Shown: positions 32,822 through 42,623 of the stretch, in pieces
Layout: the number at the start of each line of letters is the position of its first letter
Position numbering within the stretch: the stretch's first letter is position 1
DNA from: Bacteroidales bacterium UBA1173
GTDB taxonomy: Bacteria; Bacteroidota; Bacteroidia; Bacteroidales; F082
Assembly (NCBI GenBank): GCA_002311655.1
Contig: DBYZ01000002.1
Span: forward strand, 34,172-79,356
DNA: 45,185 bases
Reading direction: 5' to 3'
Made by a program: the position numbers and the translations under genes
The notes under the pieces: generated by a model
The model's database searches: none
The model's input: only the letters and a program-made list of their open reading frames with translations
What the model was told of the DNA's origin: nothing

Positions 32822-35800
32822 ATGAAAAAGAAATTTTATATAGTATTGAGTATCATAATGTTAGCTTTGTGCGTGAAAGCACAGGACGTCGAAATCAAGG
32901 ACTGGTGGAACGATTTGTCGGTATTTCAGGTCAACAAAATGCCTCCACGAGCCAACGTGATTCCGATGCCGGCCAAAATATATTCAAGAAGTCTGAACAG
33001 CGAGTGGAGATTTAGCTATAGTAAGACTCCGATGGAGGAACTTGACGGATTTTACGAGCCTGGCTATAACTCGCAACAGTGGGAGAGGATTCCTGTGCCG
33101 GGCAACTGGGAGCTTAACGGCTATGGCGAACCTGTTTATGTGAACGTTGCCAATGAGTTTAAGTCGAATCCGCCTTACGCTCCGACGGAATACAACCCTG
33201 TGGGACGATATATCACTGAGTTTAAGATTCCTGCAGAATGGTCGGGACGTAATATTTATCTCAACATCGGGGCGGTGAAATCGGCAATGTATCTTTGGGT
33301 AAACGGCAGTTTTGTCGGCTATTCCGAGGATTCAAAGACTCCGGCTGAGTTCGATATCACACCTTATGTGACTTGCGGCGAGCCTAATATGCTTGCGATG
33401 AAAGTCTACCGTTTCTGCGACGGTTCATATCTTGAGGCTCAGGATTATTGGCGCATGAGCGGTATCACTCGAGATGTCATAATCTATTCAAAACCAACGC
33501 TTAACATCTTCGATTACTACGTAAAAGCCGGTCTCGACAGCCGTTATCAGCACGGAACTTTCGAGATGACCGCCGACATCAATTTCGATCCGAAGAATTT
33601 TCCAAGCAAATTCGATGTGGAAGTGGAGATTTCGGGTGTTGATAAAAACGGTAATAATCTGAGGAAAACTTTTGTGAAGAATGTTCGTAAAAAAGACCTT
33701 AAGCCATTCAAAGACAGTAAGTTATATACTATAGCGTTTGAAAAGACCATAATTCAAAACGTGATGCCTTGGTCGGCCGAAAAACCGAATCTCTACACTT
33801 TGACGATAAGGATTAAAGATAAGAAAGGCGTTGAAATTGAGAAAGTTGGCACGAATATAGGATTCCGTACCGTGGAGATTAAGGACGGATTGCTGCAGGT
33901 TAACGGAAAACCAATCATGGTGAAAGGTGTGAACCGTCACGAACACAGCGGAATTACCGGACAATACGTCGACAGGAAGACTATGGAGCTTGATATCAAA
34001 ATCATGCTCGAAAACAATATCAACACAGTTCGCACGAGCCATTATCCTGATGATATTTATTGGTATGAACTGTGCGACAGATATGGCATTTACGTCATTG
34101 ATGAGGCAAACAACGAATCGCATCCGCAGGGCTATGAGGAAAACAGTCTCGCTAAGAAAGACGAGTGGAAAGAGGCATTTTTATATAGGTGTAAAAACAT
34201 GGTCGAACGCGACAAAAACCATCCGTCAGTCATAGTGTGGTCGGTAGGAAACGAGTGCGGCAACGGCGTTTGTACAAAATATTGCTACGACTGGATGAAA
34301 AAACGCGACACAAGGCCTGTAATCTGCGAACGCGCTGGTTATGACGATAACACTGACTACATCGGACTGATGTACGCTGGAGTCGAATATCTCACACAAT
34401 TTGCCGAAGAGCATCCCGACAAGAAAAACCGTCCTTTTATCATGGTTGAATATTGCCACGCCATGGGTAATAGCTGCGGCGGATTGCAGGATTATATGGA
34501 GGTTTTCGAGAAATATCCTCAGATTCAAGGCGGCTGCATTTGGGATTTTGTCGACCAGTCGATTATACAATATGACGAGAAAATGAAGACTGAATGGTAT
34601 GCTGCAGGCGGTGACCTTGGCAAGATTCAGGATTGCGGTGATGACGACAGTTTCTGCGTTAACGGATTGATTACCAGCGACAGATTACCGCATCGTCACA
34701 TGGCTGAAGTGAAAAAATGCTATCAGAACATCAAAGTGTCGGCAATAGATGTCGACAATGGAGTGTTTAAGATTGATAACAAATTCATTTTCACTGACTT
34801 AAGCGATTTTGAATGCGTCTATACCATCTTCTCAAACGAGCAGAAACTGGCAGACGGCAACGTGGAGCTGAACTGCAAGCCAGGTGAATCACAAACTGTG
34901 AACATACACATTCCTGATCCGTTTAAGGCGGAGTCGTTCCTGCCAGTGAAGCCGAATCAGGAGTATTTTATCAATTTCTCGTTCAGATTAAAGACAAGAA
35001 AAGGCTTGCTTGCTGAGGGTTATGAAGTCGCTTACGACCAGATTCAGTTGAATATCAGAAAGAAAGACCCGGTGAAGGTTACAAACACTCCAAAGGTTGA
35101 AGTGCAGAATAACAATAACGTTATCGTATTGAAAAACAAGGACTTCACTTTCATGATTGACAAAAAACAAGGCGTTCCGACATCGTTCGTATATAAAGGT
35201 GCGGAACTGCTCGAAGCTCCTATCAAGCCTAATTTCTGGCGCGCGCCAACGCTTAATGACGATGTTGACTGGAACGCCAAGAGATTATGGAAGGCTGCTG
35301 GTCTGGACAGTCTCGTGATCGGTACCAAGTCATTCAACGTCAATAGAATAGATGCTGGCAACGTTGAGGTTTCGGTGGCTTTGGAGTTTATGAATAATAA
35401 AGGTGAATTGGTGCTGAAAACCAATCAGTTGTATAAGGTTAACGGCAACGGCGACGTCGTGGTTACGATGAGAGTGACGCCAACAAAAATAGTTGAGACG
35501 TTCCCGAAAATCGGCACTCAGTTTGTGATGCCGTTAGATTATAAAAACTTGAAGTATTTCGGAAAGGACACCGAAAATTATCCTGACAGAAGCACATCAG
35601 GAAGGGTAGGAGTGTATGACATGAACGCCGGCGCTTTGTTTGAGATGCACGAGGAACCGCAAGAGAGCGGCAACCGTACCGATGTCAGATGGTTCGCATT
35701 GACAAATAAATATGGCGACGGACTGTTTGTGAGTGGCAAGGAACACCTTAACTTCAGTGTTTACCGGTATTCTGATGCTGATTTGACAAGAGCTGAGCGA

Positions 35801-36007
35801 ATCAATCAGATTGTGCCGACAATGAGTTGGACGGTTAACATTGACTGCAAGCAGGCTCCTTTGGGTACCGCCACATGCGGTCCTGGCGCACTCGATAAGT
35901 ATCTGATAAAGAATGATGTATACGAATATACATTCCGTTTGCGTCCGTTCAAGAAGAGCGACACTACGCCGGAAAAATTATATCAACAAGATGTTTTCAA
36001 CAAATAA
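32822..36007 (+). CDS. Secreted GH2 beta-galactosidase (LacZ-like)
   Basis: A 1061-residue glycoside hydrolase of family 2. The signal peptide is residues 1-20 (ending CVKAQ), so it is probably periplasmic or exported, unlike cytosolic E. coli LacZ. Domains in order: jelly-roll sugar-binding (about 50-220), Ig-like, TIM barrel (about 340-640), second Ig-like, and the C-terminal small-chain domain. The acid/base Glu478 is in WSVGNECG and the nucleophile Glu543 in VEYCHAMGNS. It releases galactose from lactose or plant and host glycans. No SusC/SusD pair is beside it, so it is not in a standard polysaccharide locus. A peptide transporter follows 7 bases on. Confidence 0.94.
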   Translation: MKKKFYIVLSIIMLALCVKAQDVEIKDWWNDLSVFQVNKMPPRANVIPMPAKIYSRSLNSEWRFSYSKTPMEELDGFYEPGYNSQQWERIPVPGNWELNGYGEPVYVNVANEFKSNPPYAPTEYNPVGRYITEFKIPAEWSGRNIYLNIGAVKSAMYLWVNGSFVGYSEDSKTPAEFDITPYVTCGEPNMLAMKVYRFCDGSYLEAQDYWRMSGITRDVIIYSKPTLNIFDYYVKAGLDSRYQHGTFEMTADINFDPKNFPSKFDVEVEISGVDKNGNNLRKTFVKNVRKKDLKPFKDSKLYTIAFEKTIIQNVMPWSAEKPNLYTLTIRIKDKKGVEIEKVGTNIGFRTVEIKDGLLQVNGKPIMVKGVNRHEHSGITGQYVDRKTMELDIKIMLENNINTVRTSHYPDDIYWYELCDRYGIYVIDEANNESHPQGYEENSLAKKDEWKEAFLYRCKNMVERDKNHPSVIVWSVGNECGNGVCTKYCYDWMKKRDTRPVICERAGYDDNTDYIGLMYAGVEYLTQFAEEHPDKKNRPFIMVEYCHAMGNSCGGLQDYMEVFEKYPQIQGGCIWDFVDQSIIQYDEKMKTEWYAAGGDLGKIQDCGDDDSFCVNGLITSDRLPHRHMAEVKKCYQNIKVSAIDVDNGVFKIDNKFIFTDLSDFECVYTIFSNEQKLADGNVELNCKPGESQTVNIHIPDPFKAESFLPVKPNQEYFINFSFRLKTRKGLLAEGYEVAYDQIQLNIRKKDPVKVTNTPKVEVQNNNNVIVLKNKDFTFMIDKKQGVPTSFVYKGAELLEAPIKPNFWRAPTLNDDVDWNAKRLWKAAGLDSLVIGTKSFNVNRIDAGNVEVSVALEFMNNKGELVLKTNQLYKVNGNGDVVVTMRVTPTKIVETFPKIGTQFVMPLDYKNLKYFGKDTENYPDRSTSGRVGVYDMNAGALFEMHEEPQESGNRTDVRWFALTNKYGDGLFVSGKEHLNFSVYRYSDADLTRAERINQIVPTMSWTVNIDCKQAPLGTATCGPGALDKYLIKNDVYEYTFRLRPFKKSDTTPEKLYQQDVFNK

Positions 36008-36014
36008 TTAAGAT

Positions 36015-37697
36015 ATGTTTAAAGGTCATCCAAAAGGTTTGTACGCCCTCGCTTTAGCCAATACTGGCGAGCGTTTCGGCTATTACACAATGCTTGCAAT
36101 CTTCGTGTTGTTTTTGCAGGCTAAATTCGGTCTCACCGCACAGACGGCAGGTCAGTTCTATGGAATTTTCCTTGCCGCGGTTTATTTCATGCCAATACTT
36201 GGCGGTTATATCGCGGATAAGTTCTGGGGCTTCGGAAAGACAGTAGTTACTGGCATTCTCGTGATGTTTGCTGGTTATCTGCTGCTGTTCACTCAGAAAG
36301 ACGCTACTGGCGGCATGGCGTTCACGATGATGATTATTGCGTTGCTCTGCATCGCTGTGGGAACAGGACTTTTCAAAGGCAACCTTCAGGTTATGGTAGG
36401 CAATCTCTACGATGACGCGAAATATGCTGCGAAACGTGACGGTGGCTTCAGCTTGTTTTACATGGCAATTAACATCGGCTCGATGTTTGCTCCAACGACA
36501 GCGACGGCAGTCACTAACATGTTTTTGGGCAAGAGCGGTCTCACCTACGATGCCAACATTCCTGCGTTGGCGCATCAGTTCCTCGATGGTACCATCACTG
36601 CCGAGGGAATGACGCGATTGGAGACTCTGGCATCGGCACAGTGCGGTTTCAGTGGCGACATGGCAGCATTCTGTAATAATTATATCGATTCATTATCAGT
36701 GGCTTACAGCTATGGATTCGGCGTGGCTTGCATCTCATTGATACTCTCAATCGCTATTTATTTCGGTTTTCGCAAAACGTTTAAGCACGTCGACGTTCGC
36801 AAGGGCGAGAAGGCTGTGAATGAGGAAAAAGTTGTTGAACTGACACCAAAACAGACCAAAGATCGCATTGTGGCGTTGTGCCTCGTGTTCGCCGTCGTTA
36901 TCTTCTTCTGGATGGCGTTCCAGCAGGCTGGCCTCACTTTGACGTATTTCGCTCGTGACTACACCGCATCGGTGGCCACTGGGTGGACGAGAATCGGATT
37001 TGACGTGTTTACTCTTGCAATGATTGCCGTTGGTGTTTACGCCTTGTTCGGAGTGTTCCAGAGCGATACAAAACGTGGTAAAGCCTTGTCGGGACTGCTG
37101 CTGGCGGCGTGCGTGGCAGGTGTGTGGTACAAAACGGTGAATGTCCCTGCGCAAGTCAACCTTTTACCGCAGATCTTCCAGCATTTCAACCCGTTCTTTG
37201 TTGTGGCTCTGACGCCGGTTTCGATGGCACTGTTCAGCGCTTTGGCAAAGAAAGGCAAGGAGCCATCGGCACCTCGTAAGATTGCAATGGGCATGCTTGT
37301 GGCTGCACTCGGTTACTGTGTGATGGCAGCTGCTTCAATAGGATTGCCTTCACCGAAAGAATTGGCGGCAACAGGTGGCGTAAGTCATATTTTAGTGTCA
37401 CCTAACTGGCTGATTTCCACTTATTTAGTCTTGACATTCGGTGAGCTTCTGCTCAGCCCTATGGGAATCTCGTTCGTGTCGAAGGTGGCTCCTCCGAAGC
37501 TCAAAGGCTTGATGATGGGACTATGGTTTGGCGCCACAGCCATCGGCAATTATCTCACTTCAGTCATCAGCTCAATTTGGAACACCGGATTGTCGCTGGT
37601 CATGATTTGGGGTGTTCTCATCATACTCTGCGTTATCTCGGCAGTGTTCATGTTCTCGATGATGAAACGTTTGGATAATGCCACCTCGGAATGCTGA
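36015..37697 (+). CDS. POT-family proton:oligopeptide symporter
   Basis: A 560-residue inner-membrane transporter with about 12-14 helices. The proton-site motif NTGERFGYY is at about residues 16-24 and the family block FKGNLQVMVGNLYDD near 120-134; FSLFYMAINIGSMFAPT follows. It takes up di- and tripeptides with protons. The gene starts 7 bases after the beta-galactosidase gene and ends in a strong terminator, so the two form an operon. It could feed lysine-containing peptides to the fermentation pathway, which is inference. Confidence 0.93.
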   Translation: MFKGHPKGLYALALANTGERFGYYTMLAIFVLFLQAKFGLTAQTAGQFYGIFLAAVYFMPILGGYIADKFWGFGKTVVTGILVMFAGYLLLFTQKDATGGMAFTMMIIALLCIAVGTGLFKGNLQVMVGNLYDDAKYAAKRDGGFSLFYMAINIGSMFAPTTATAVTNMFLGKSGLTYDANIPALAHQFLDGTITAEGMTRLETLASAQCGFSGDMAAFCNNYIDSLSVAYSYGFGVACISLILSIAIYFGFRKTFKHVDVRKGEKAVNEEKVVELTPKQTKDRIVALCLVFAVVIFFWMAFQQAGLTLTYFARDYTASVATGWTRIGFDVFTLAMIAVGVYALFGVFQSDTKRGKALSGLLLAACVAGVWYKTVNVPAQVNLLPQIFQHFNPFFVVALTPVSMALFSALAKKGKEPSAPRKIAMGMLVAALGYCVMAAASIGLPSPKELAATGGVSHILVSPNWLISTYLVLTFGELLLSPMGISFVSKVAPPKLKGLMMGLWFGATAIGNYLTSVISSIWNTGLSLVMIWGVLIILCVISAVFMFSMMKRLDNATSEC

Positions 37698-37716
37698 TTT
37701 TGAGGACTATATAAAC

Positions 37717-37748
37717 AAAAAAACGCCGACATTATGTCGGCGTTTTTT
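37717..37748. terminator. Strong terminator after the POT gene
   Basis: CGCCGACA and TGTCGGCG form an 8-bp stem with a TTA loop, flanked by A7 and T6, so it can serve both strands. The minus-strand tRNA-Arg ends next to it. Confidence 0.9.
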
Positions 37749-37749
37749 G

Positions 37750-37823
37750 TGAACTAGGCGGGAGTCGAACCCACAACCGCCTGATCCGTAGTCAGGGACT
37801 CTATCCAATTGAGCTACTAGTCC
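37750..37823 (-). tRNA. tRNA-Arg (anticodon ACG)
   Basis: On the minus strand, acceptor GGACTAG pairs with CTAGTTC (one wobble). Anticodon stem CCTGA/TCAGG holds loop CTACGGA, anticodon ACG. CCA is not encoded. The plus-strand terminator lies directly beyond its 3' end. Confidence 0.93.
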
Positions 37824-37838
37824 ATTGCTTTCGCGTTG

Positions 37839-37846
37839 CAAAGATA
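37839..37846 (-). promoter_or_regulatory. -7 box for tRNA-Arg (ACG)
   Basis: TATCTTTG on the minus strand, 16 bases before the tRNA 5' end; a TTTG lies 22 bases further upstream. Confidence 0.6.
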
Positions 37847-37899
37847 CAGCTTTTTTCAATTTGTCAAGCAAATTTTCAATTTTTTTTGCTGCTCTTTTG

Positions 37900-37981
37900 T
37901 GGGGGAGGGTGGACTCGAACCACCGAACTCATCCGAGGACAGATTTACAGTCTGTTGCAATTGCCGCTATGCGACTCCCCC
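37900..37981 (-). tRNA. tRNA-Tyr (anticodon GTA)
   Basis: On the minus strand, acceptor GGGGGAG pairs with CTCCCCC. Anticodon stem ACAGA/TCTGT holds loop CTGTAAA, anticodon GTA. It has the long variable arm of bacterial tRNA-Tyr (82 bases). CCA is not encoded. Confidence 0.94.
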
Positions 37982-37997
37982 GAGGATTTTTGCGCTG

Positions 37998-38005
37998 CAA
38001 AATTA
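37998..38005 (-). promoter_or_regulatory. -7 box for tRNA-Tyr
   Basis: TAATTTTG on the minus strand, 17 bases before the tRNA 5' end. Confidence 0.6.
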
Positions 38006-38071
38006 CGACTTTTTCCGCAATCCGCAACATTTTTTATGAAAAATTTTTAAAATTTCCCAATGGATTATGTA

Positions 38072-38941
38072 TCAATAAATTACAGAACATTGCCGTAGCG
38101 ATGAAGCATGAAAACATCCTACAGCCTTGCCTTCCGGATAGATATTTGTACGCACATTTGTCGGCGTTCCCATCATAGGATTGGTGCCTGTGCTGGTCGC
38201 AATCTCTGCTATGTAGTGCGCATAATCACGCGGTATAGACCATAAATCCAATGTCACCGTGTCGCCATGATGCACCACCTGAAGGCTGTCGCGCTGGTTG
38301 AGGCCGTAAATAGGGAACTCGCCTGCAAGTAGCACCATCAGCGGACCGTTGAAATAAATGCCAGCATAACCCATTGTCTCAAAAAGTTCGCATTTTGTGA
38401 GAGTGTCGCCGCCGACATCCTCGCCGTTGATGGAAACTCTCGCCATGTAATAGGTCTTCGGGTCGTCGGTGGTCTGGAAATATGGGTAAACGCCAAGATA
38501 ATGCTTGAACTCCAAGTCGTTGAAAACCCATTGCTTGACGCGGATGGAATCGATGCATTCCACGTTGATGTTCATCTTTGAGTCGGCATAATAGTGCTGG
38601 TTGCCGTCCTCGTTGGTGAAATCTATCGAGAGGTGATAATTATGCTCTGGTTGTCCTGCAAACTCGTTGACTGACAAGTATTTACCTGGATTATCCGATT
38701 CTTCATACCATATTGTATCGGCACCGTCGATAACGTAAACTATTGCATCGGAAATCATCTGAGGATTGCCTCCGTAGAAATCGTCTGTGTAGCTCAAAAT
38801 GACTTCATGATGTTTGTATTCGTCTGTTATTGATGCACTTACACCTACAAGACGGTCGCCTTCCTGAGTGTCGATATGCATCTTTTCGGTGCAAGCCGAA
38901 AGTCCGATGATGATTGATAATATGATGAATGCCTTTTTCAT
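38072..38941 (-). CDS. DUF4249 lipoprotein partnered with a TonB-dependent receptor
   Basis: A 289-residue lipoprotein (lipobox LSAC, Cys17) of family DUF4249. Beta-rich sequence with the VSASITDEYKHHEVILSYTDD region near residues 33-53 and the DGADTIWYEESDNPGKYL segment fit the family. It starts three bases past a TonB-dependent receptor gene on the same strand; this pairing is standard for DUF4249. It is probably a surface or periplasmic partner of that receptor, analogous in position (not in sequence) to SusD. The ligand is unknown. Confidence 0.85.
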   Translation of the reverse strand: MKKAFIILSIIIGLSACTEKMHIDTQEGDRLVGVSASITDEYKHHEVILSYTDDFYGGNPQMISDAIVYVIDGADTIWYEESDNPGKYLSVNEFAGQPEHNYHLSIDFTNEDGNQHYYADSKMNINVECIDSIRVKQWVFNDLEFKHYLGVYPYFQTTDDPKTYYMARVSINGEDVGGDTLTKCELFETMGYAGIYFNGPLMVLLAGEFPIYGLNQRDSLQVVHHGDTVTLDLWSIPRDYAHYIAEIATSTGTNPMMGTPTNVRTNIYPEGKAVGCFHASSLRQCSVIY

Positions 38942-38944
38942 GTC

Positions 38945-41272
38945 TTAGTATTTGAAATTGTATGATATTGAAGGAATTACGGAGAAAAGATACATTCTTT
39001 CCGTCTCAATGGTGTTGTTTTCGCCAGGCTTGAACATCACCGCCCAGGTGTTGTGGCGTCCGTAAACATTGTAAACCGAGACGTTCCATTCGCCTTGCCA
39101 ACGCTCGTGTTTCTTGCCTTTCCAAGTGACTGAGAAATCGAGACGATGGTAGTCGGGATAGCGGCTCTGGTTGCGGTAGCCGTTGTAAATGGCATAAGTT
39201 GAGCCGTGGTCGCTGAATTTTCCGTAAGGATAAGTCACAGGCTGACCGGTGTTGTAAATCCAGTTGGCGGAGGCGTTAACTCTGTCGGAAAACTCATAGT
39301 TCACAACGATGCTGATGCAGTGTGGGCGGTCGTATGGCGAACGGTATTCCTGGTCGTGGCTGATACCTTTCACTGTGCGGAATGAACGACTGTAAGTGTA
39401 TGCTATCCAACCAGTTAGCTTGCCGTAATTCTTTCTTATAATAAACTCTGCGCCGTATGAGCGACCTTTTCCGACACGTACTTCGCCATCGATTAGCAGG
39501 TTGCCGTAAAACACCGCATCGTCAACAAAATCAATGACATCGGTGAGGTTTTTGTAAAATATCTCACCAGAGGTCTCAATGTCGTTGCCACGGAAATTGT
39601 GGAAATATCCGACGGCAAACTGGTCGCATTTCTGTGGCTTGATGTTCGGACTCGAAGGGAACCATACATCGAAAGGCAGACCTCCTGTGGCATTGTTTGC
39701 AATTTGCGCATACTGCACAGTCCTTGAATATGAAGCCTTTACGGATGAGACAGGGGTGAGGCGGTACATCATCGCGAGACGCGGCTCTAGATTCACTTCG
39801 GTATTGAAGATCACGCCTTTGTCGTAAACGATAGAGTCGTAGTTGACATAATTCTCATCGAAAAGATATAAAGTCTCATTGCCGATGTTCTGATACATCG
39901 AGAGTCGCAGACCGTATCTTATTGAAAAGAAAGGAGTTATGTTATGATCATGACCGTAATACAATGCCGATTCGATGGCTTTTCTGTAGACTTTCGCATT
40001 GTCGTCGACATTCATGAACTCTGCCACGACGCCGGTTCTGTCGTGAAGTTCGCCTTGGCTGTAGCGATGGAAAGTGCTTGATATACCGAACCTTGCGGTG
40101 ATTTTGTCGTTCATCAGCCAGGTGAAGTCGTATTTTCCAGTATAATCGTTGATGCCAGCCATTATCGAGAAATCGTAAGGTTTCATGGTCACGTCGACAT
40201 CGTATCTGTATCTCGTGAGATGAAACGAGAGGTTTGATGTCAGCTTGTCGTCGAAGATATGGTTCCAACGCACAGTGGCAGTGGTGTTGCCGTATCCGAT
40301 ACTCATCATCTTGGCGATGCCTATTTTGTCGTAGCCGTTGTAACCTGAGAGGTAAAGACGGTTGTTTTTGTTAAATACATGAGTGATTTTCCCGTTGATG
40401 TCGTAAAAATGAAGCCGAGTGTTTTTTATTCTATCTATAATATAAGGTGCGATAAGACCTCCGTATGTGACACGTCCGGCGAGCATAACGGCGGTGCGCT
40501 GTTTGTTGAACGGCATGTTGACCATGAGGCGGCTTGTGAGGATGCCGATGCCTCCCGTCATTGTGAAACGGTCCGGAATCTCGTCTAAAGTCTTGACATC
40601 CAGCACCGAAGAGAGTCGGCTGTCGTAGCTTGCCGGGATGTCGCCTTTGTATAATGTGGCGTCTTTCACCACGTCGTTGTTGAACACTGAGAAGAATCCG
40701 AGGAAATGCGAGGCGTTGTAAACCGGAGCGTCGTCGAGGGTGATGAGGTTCTGGTCTGGGGAGCCGCCACGCACACTGAATCCCGAGGAACCTTCAGATG
40801 CAGCCTGTACACCAGGCAGCAACTGTATCGCCTTGATGACGTCGACTTCACCCATCAAAGCAGGGATCTTCCTGATTCTCACCATCTCGAGTTTCTGCAT
40901 GCTCATGGCAAGCTCTCGCACGTTGGCATCTTTCTTCTGACTCGTAATCACGACATTGTCGAGCATCTGTGACTCGCTTTTCATATTGATATTGAATCGT
41001 TTACGAGTCGCATCGATAGTTATTTTCTTTTCTATGGTGGTATATCCGAGATAAGAGAAGCGGATGGTATATTTGCCAGGTTTCAGCTGTAAATCGTAAT
41101 ATCCGTTGTAGTCGGTGATGGTGCCTTTCTGCAAAGAGTCGTTGTATACAGCCGCCCCCACAAGCACCTCTCCGCTGTCAGCATCCTTGATTGTGCCGAA
41201 AATGCCCGACTGGGCATAAGCGCCAATAGATACTAACTGTATCAGTATCAATAATATATATAGTTTTTTCAT
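38945..41272 (-). CDS. TonB-dependent outer-membrane receptor with CarboxypepD_reg-like domain
   Basis: A 775-residue receptor. Signal peptide 1-21 (ending AYAQ); a carboxypeptidase-regulatory-like domain at about 22-105 (GIFGTIKDADSGEVLVGA start); plug domain with QLLPGVQAASEGSSGFSVRGG near 155-175; then a 22-strand barrel ending in YNFKY. It imports an unknown ligand using TonB energy. An in-frame TTG at 41293 lies in the -7 box, so the ATG at 41272 is used. The DUF4249 gene follows three bases on. No heme, B12 or sugar clue is present locally. Confidence 0.93.
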   Translation of the reverse strand: MKKLYILLILIQLVSIGAYAQSGIFGTIKDADSGEVLVGAAVYNDSLQKGTITDYNGYYDLQLKPGKYTIRFSYLGYTTIEKKITIDATRKRFNINMKSESQMLDNVVITSQKKDANVRELAMSMQKLEMVRIRKIPALMGEVDVIKAIQLLPGVQAASEGSSGFSVRGGSPDQNLITLDDAPVYNASHFLGFFSVFNNDVVKDATLYKGDIPASYDSRLSSVLDVKTLDEIPDRFTMTGGIGILTSRLMVNMPFNKQRTAVMLAGRVTYGGLIAPYIIDRIKNTRLHFYDINGKITHVFNKNNRLYLSGYNGYDKIGIAKMMSIGYGNTTATVRWNHIFDDKLTSNLSFHLTRYRYDVDVTMKPYDFSIMAGINDYTGKYDFTWLMNDKITARFGISSTFHRYSQGELHDRTGVVAEFMNVDDNAKVYRKAIESALYYGHDHNITPFFSIRYGLRLSMYQNIGNETLYLFDENYVNYDSIVYDKGVIFNTEVNLEPRLAMMYRLTPVSSVKASYSRTVQYAQIANNATGGLPFDVWFPSSPNIKPQKCDQFAVGYFHNFRGNDIETSGEIFYKNLTDVIDFVDDAVFYGNLLIDGEVRVGKGRSYGAEFIIRKNYGKLTGWIAYTYSRSFRTVKGISHDQEYRSPYDRPHCISIVVNYEFSDRVNASANWIYNTGQPVTYPYGKFSDHGSTYAIYNGYRNQSRYPDYHRLDFSVTWKGKKHERWQGEWNVSVYNVYGRHNTWAVMFKPGENNTIETERMYLFSVIPSISYNFKY

Positions 41273-41290
41273 ATAAAATTCTTTGGTCTG

Positions 41291-41298
41291 CAAAAGTA
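41291..41298 (-). promoter_or_regulatory. -7 box for the TonB-dependent receptor operon
   Basis: TACTTTTG on the minus strand matches TAnnTTTG, 18 bases before the ATG at 41272. Confidence 0.6.
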
Positions 41299-41373
41299 TA
41301 ACTTTTTTTGAAGAAAAATGTCATTTATATCAAAAAAAGTTTCAACTTTGCGAAATGTGTTAAAAGTGTTGTT

Positions 41374-42537
41374 ATGAAGTATAATTTTGATGAAATTATT
41401 GATAGGACAGGCACTGAAAGTGTCAAATATGACTTAAGGGAAAAGATTTTCGGCAAGGCTGACGTCATTCCGATGTGGGTTGCCGACATGGATTTCCGTA
41501 CGCCTGATTTTGTGAGAAATGCGGTCATTGAGAGGGCGAAATACGATGTTTACGGTTATACTTTCCGTGAAGACGCTTATTTTGAGGCTGTTGCCAGCTG
41601 GATTCATCGCCGTCACCAGTGGGACGTGAAGAAAGAATGGATGACATATACACCTGGCGTGGTGAGTGCTTTTAACCTTGCGGTGCTTGGACTTACCAAA
41701 GAAGGCGACGAGATTATCATTCAGCCGCCGGTTTATCCGCCGTTTTTCCATGCCGTGGAGAGCCATAACAGAAAGCTAGTGCAGAACCCGCTGGTTGACA
41801 CTGACAATGGCTTTGTGATGGATTATGAATTACTTGAGAAACAGGCAAAGACAGCTAAGATGTTGATACTCAGCAATCCTCATAATCCTGTGGGACGATG
41901 CTGGACGAGAGAAGAGTTGCAGAAGTTAGGCGATATCTGTATGAGAAACAATGTGTTGGTGTTTTCCGACGAGATACATTGCGATTTGGTACTGCCTGGC
42001 TTTAAACATACGCCTTTTGCCAGTGTTTGCAAGGATTTCGAGCAACACAGCATCACGGCGCACGCGGCAAGCAAGACGTTTAATCTGGCTGGCATGGCGA
42101 CATCTACAATTATCATCCCAAATGAGGAACTGCGCAAGCAATATGTTGATTTTGTTGACAGTACGGAGGTGAATCTCGGCAATATCTTCGGCAAGGTTGC
42201 CACCAAGACCGCGATGGAACAAGGGGAGGAGTGGCTGCAAGAGTTGCTGAAATACATTCAGGGCAATATCGACTATGTTGTGGAATATATTAATAAGGAG
42301 TTGCCGAAAATCAGGGTGCATAAGGCTCAGGCAACATATATGCTTTGGCTTGATTTTTCTGCATATGGTCTTGATAACGAGCAACTTAACCATAAGATGA
42401 TATTCGAAGCCGGATTGGGATTAAACAACGGCAAGGACTTTGGAAAACAAGGTGAGCGTTGTTTGAGAATAAATTTGGCGTGTCCGAGAAGTGTGGTGAG
42501 ACAGGCTATGGAGAAAATGAAAAAGACCTTCGCTTGA
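41374..42537 (+). CDS. PatB-type C-S lyase (cystathionine beta-lyase family aminotransferase fold)
   Basis: A 387-residue PLP enzyme of fold type I that splits C-S bonds in cystathionine or cysteine conjugates, giving pyruvate, ammonia and a thiol. Landmarks: MWVADMDFRTPDFV near 30-43, SNPHNPVGRCWTREEL (about 168-183), FSDEIHCDLVLPG and the PLP-lysine site HAASKTFNLAGM near 228-239. The frame opens at a TTG at 41308, but MKYNFDEIIDR at 41374 fits the family start. The last codons (KKTFA, stop) form part of the terminator stem. Confidence 0.92.
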   Translation: MKYNFDEIIDRTGTESVKYDLREKIFGKADVIPMWVADMDFRTPDFVRNAVIERAKYDVYGYTFREDAYFEAVASWIHRRHQWDVKKEWMTYTPGVVSAFNLAVLGLTKEGDEIIIQPPVYPPFFHAVESHNRKLVQNPLVDTDNGFVMDYELLEKQAKTAKMLILSNPHNPVGRCWTREELQKLGDICMRNNVLVFSDEIHCDLVLPGFKHTPFASVCKDFEQHSITAHAASKTFNLAGMATSTIIIPNEELRKQYVDFVDSTEVNLGNIFGKVATKTAMEQGEEWLQELLKYIQGNIDYVVEYINKELPKIRVHKAQATYMLWLDFSAYGLDNEQLNHKMIFEAGLGLNNGKDFGKQGERCLRINLACPRSVVRQAMEKMKKTFA

Positions 42538-42549
42538 AGGTCTTTTTTT
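42521..42549. terminator. Terminator overlapping the C-S lyase stop
   Basis: AAAAGACCTTC (42521-42531) pairs perfectly with GAAGGTCTTTT (42536-42546) around loop GCTT, then more T. The stop TGA (42535-42537) lies in the loop and right arm. It can also serve the minus-strand tRNA-Lys. Confidence 0.88.
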
Positions 42550-42550
42550 G

Positions 42551-42623
42551 TGACCCGCCTGGGGCTCGAACCCAGGACCCCCACATTAAAAGTGTGATGC
42601 TCTACCTGCTGAGCTAGCGAGTC
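42551..42623 (-). tRNA. tRNA-Lys (anticodon TTT)
   Basis: On the minus strand, acceptor GACTCGC pairs with GCGGGTC (one wobble). Anticodon loop CTTTTAA gives TTT, reading AAA and AAG, with A37 as expected for t6A. CCA is not encoded. Confidence 0.94.

Noticed and set aside
37825..38178. Plus-strand frame of 117 codons
   Set aside because: It runs through tRNA-Tyr and the end of the DUF4249 gene, with no start signal or domain.
41343..41350. -7 box for the C-S lyase gene (CAACTTTG)
   Set aside because: The first base of the consensus is wrong and no TTTG element lies at a suitable distance; too weak to list.
42327..42584. Minus-strand frame of 85 codons
   Set aside because: It begins in tRNA-Lys and continues antisense to the C-S lyase.
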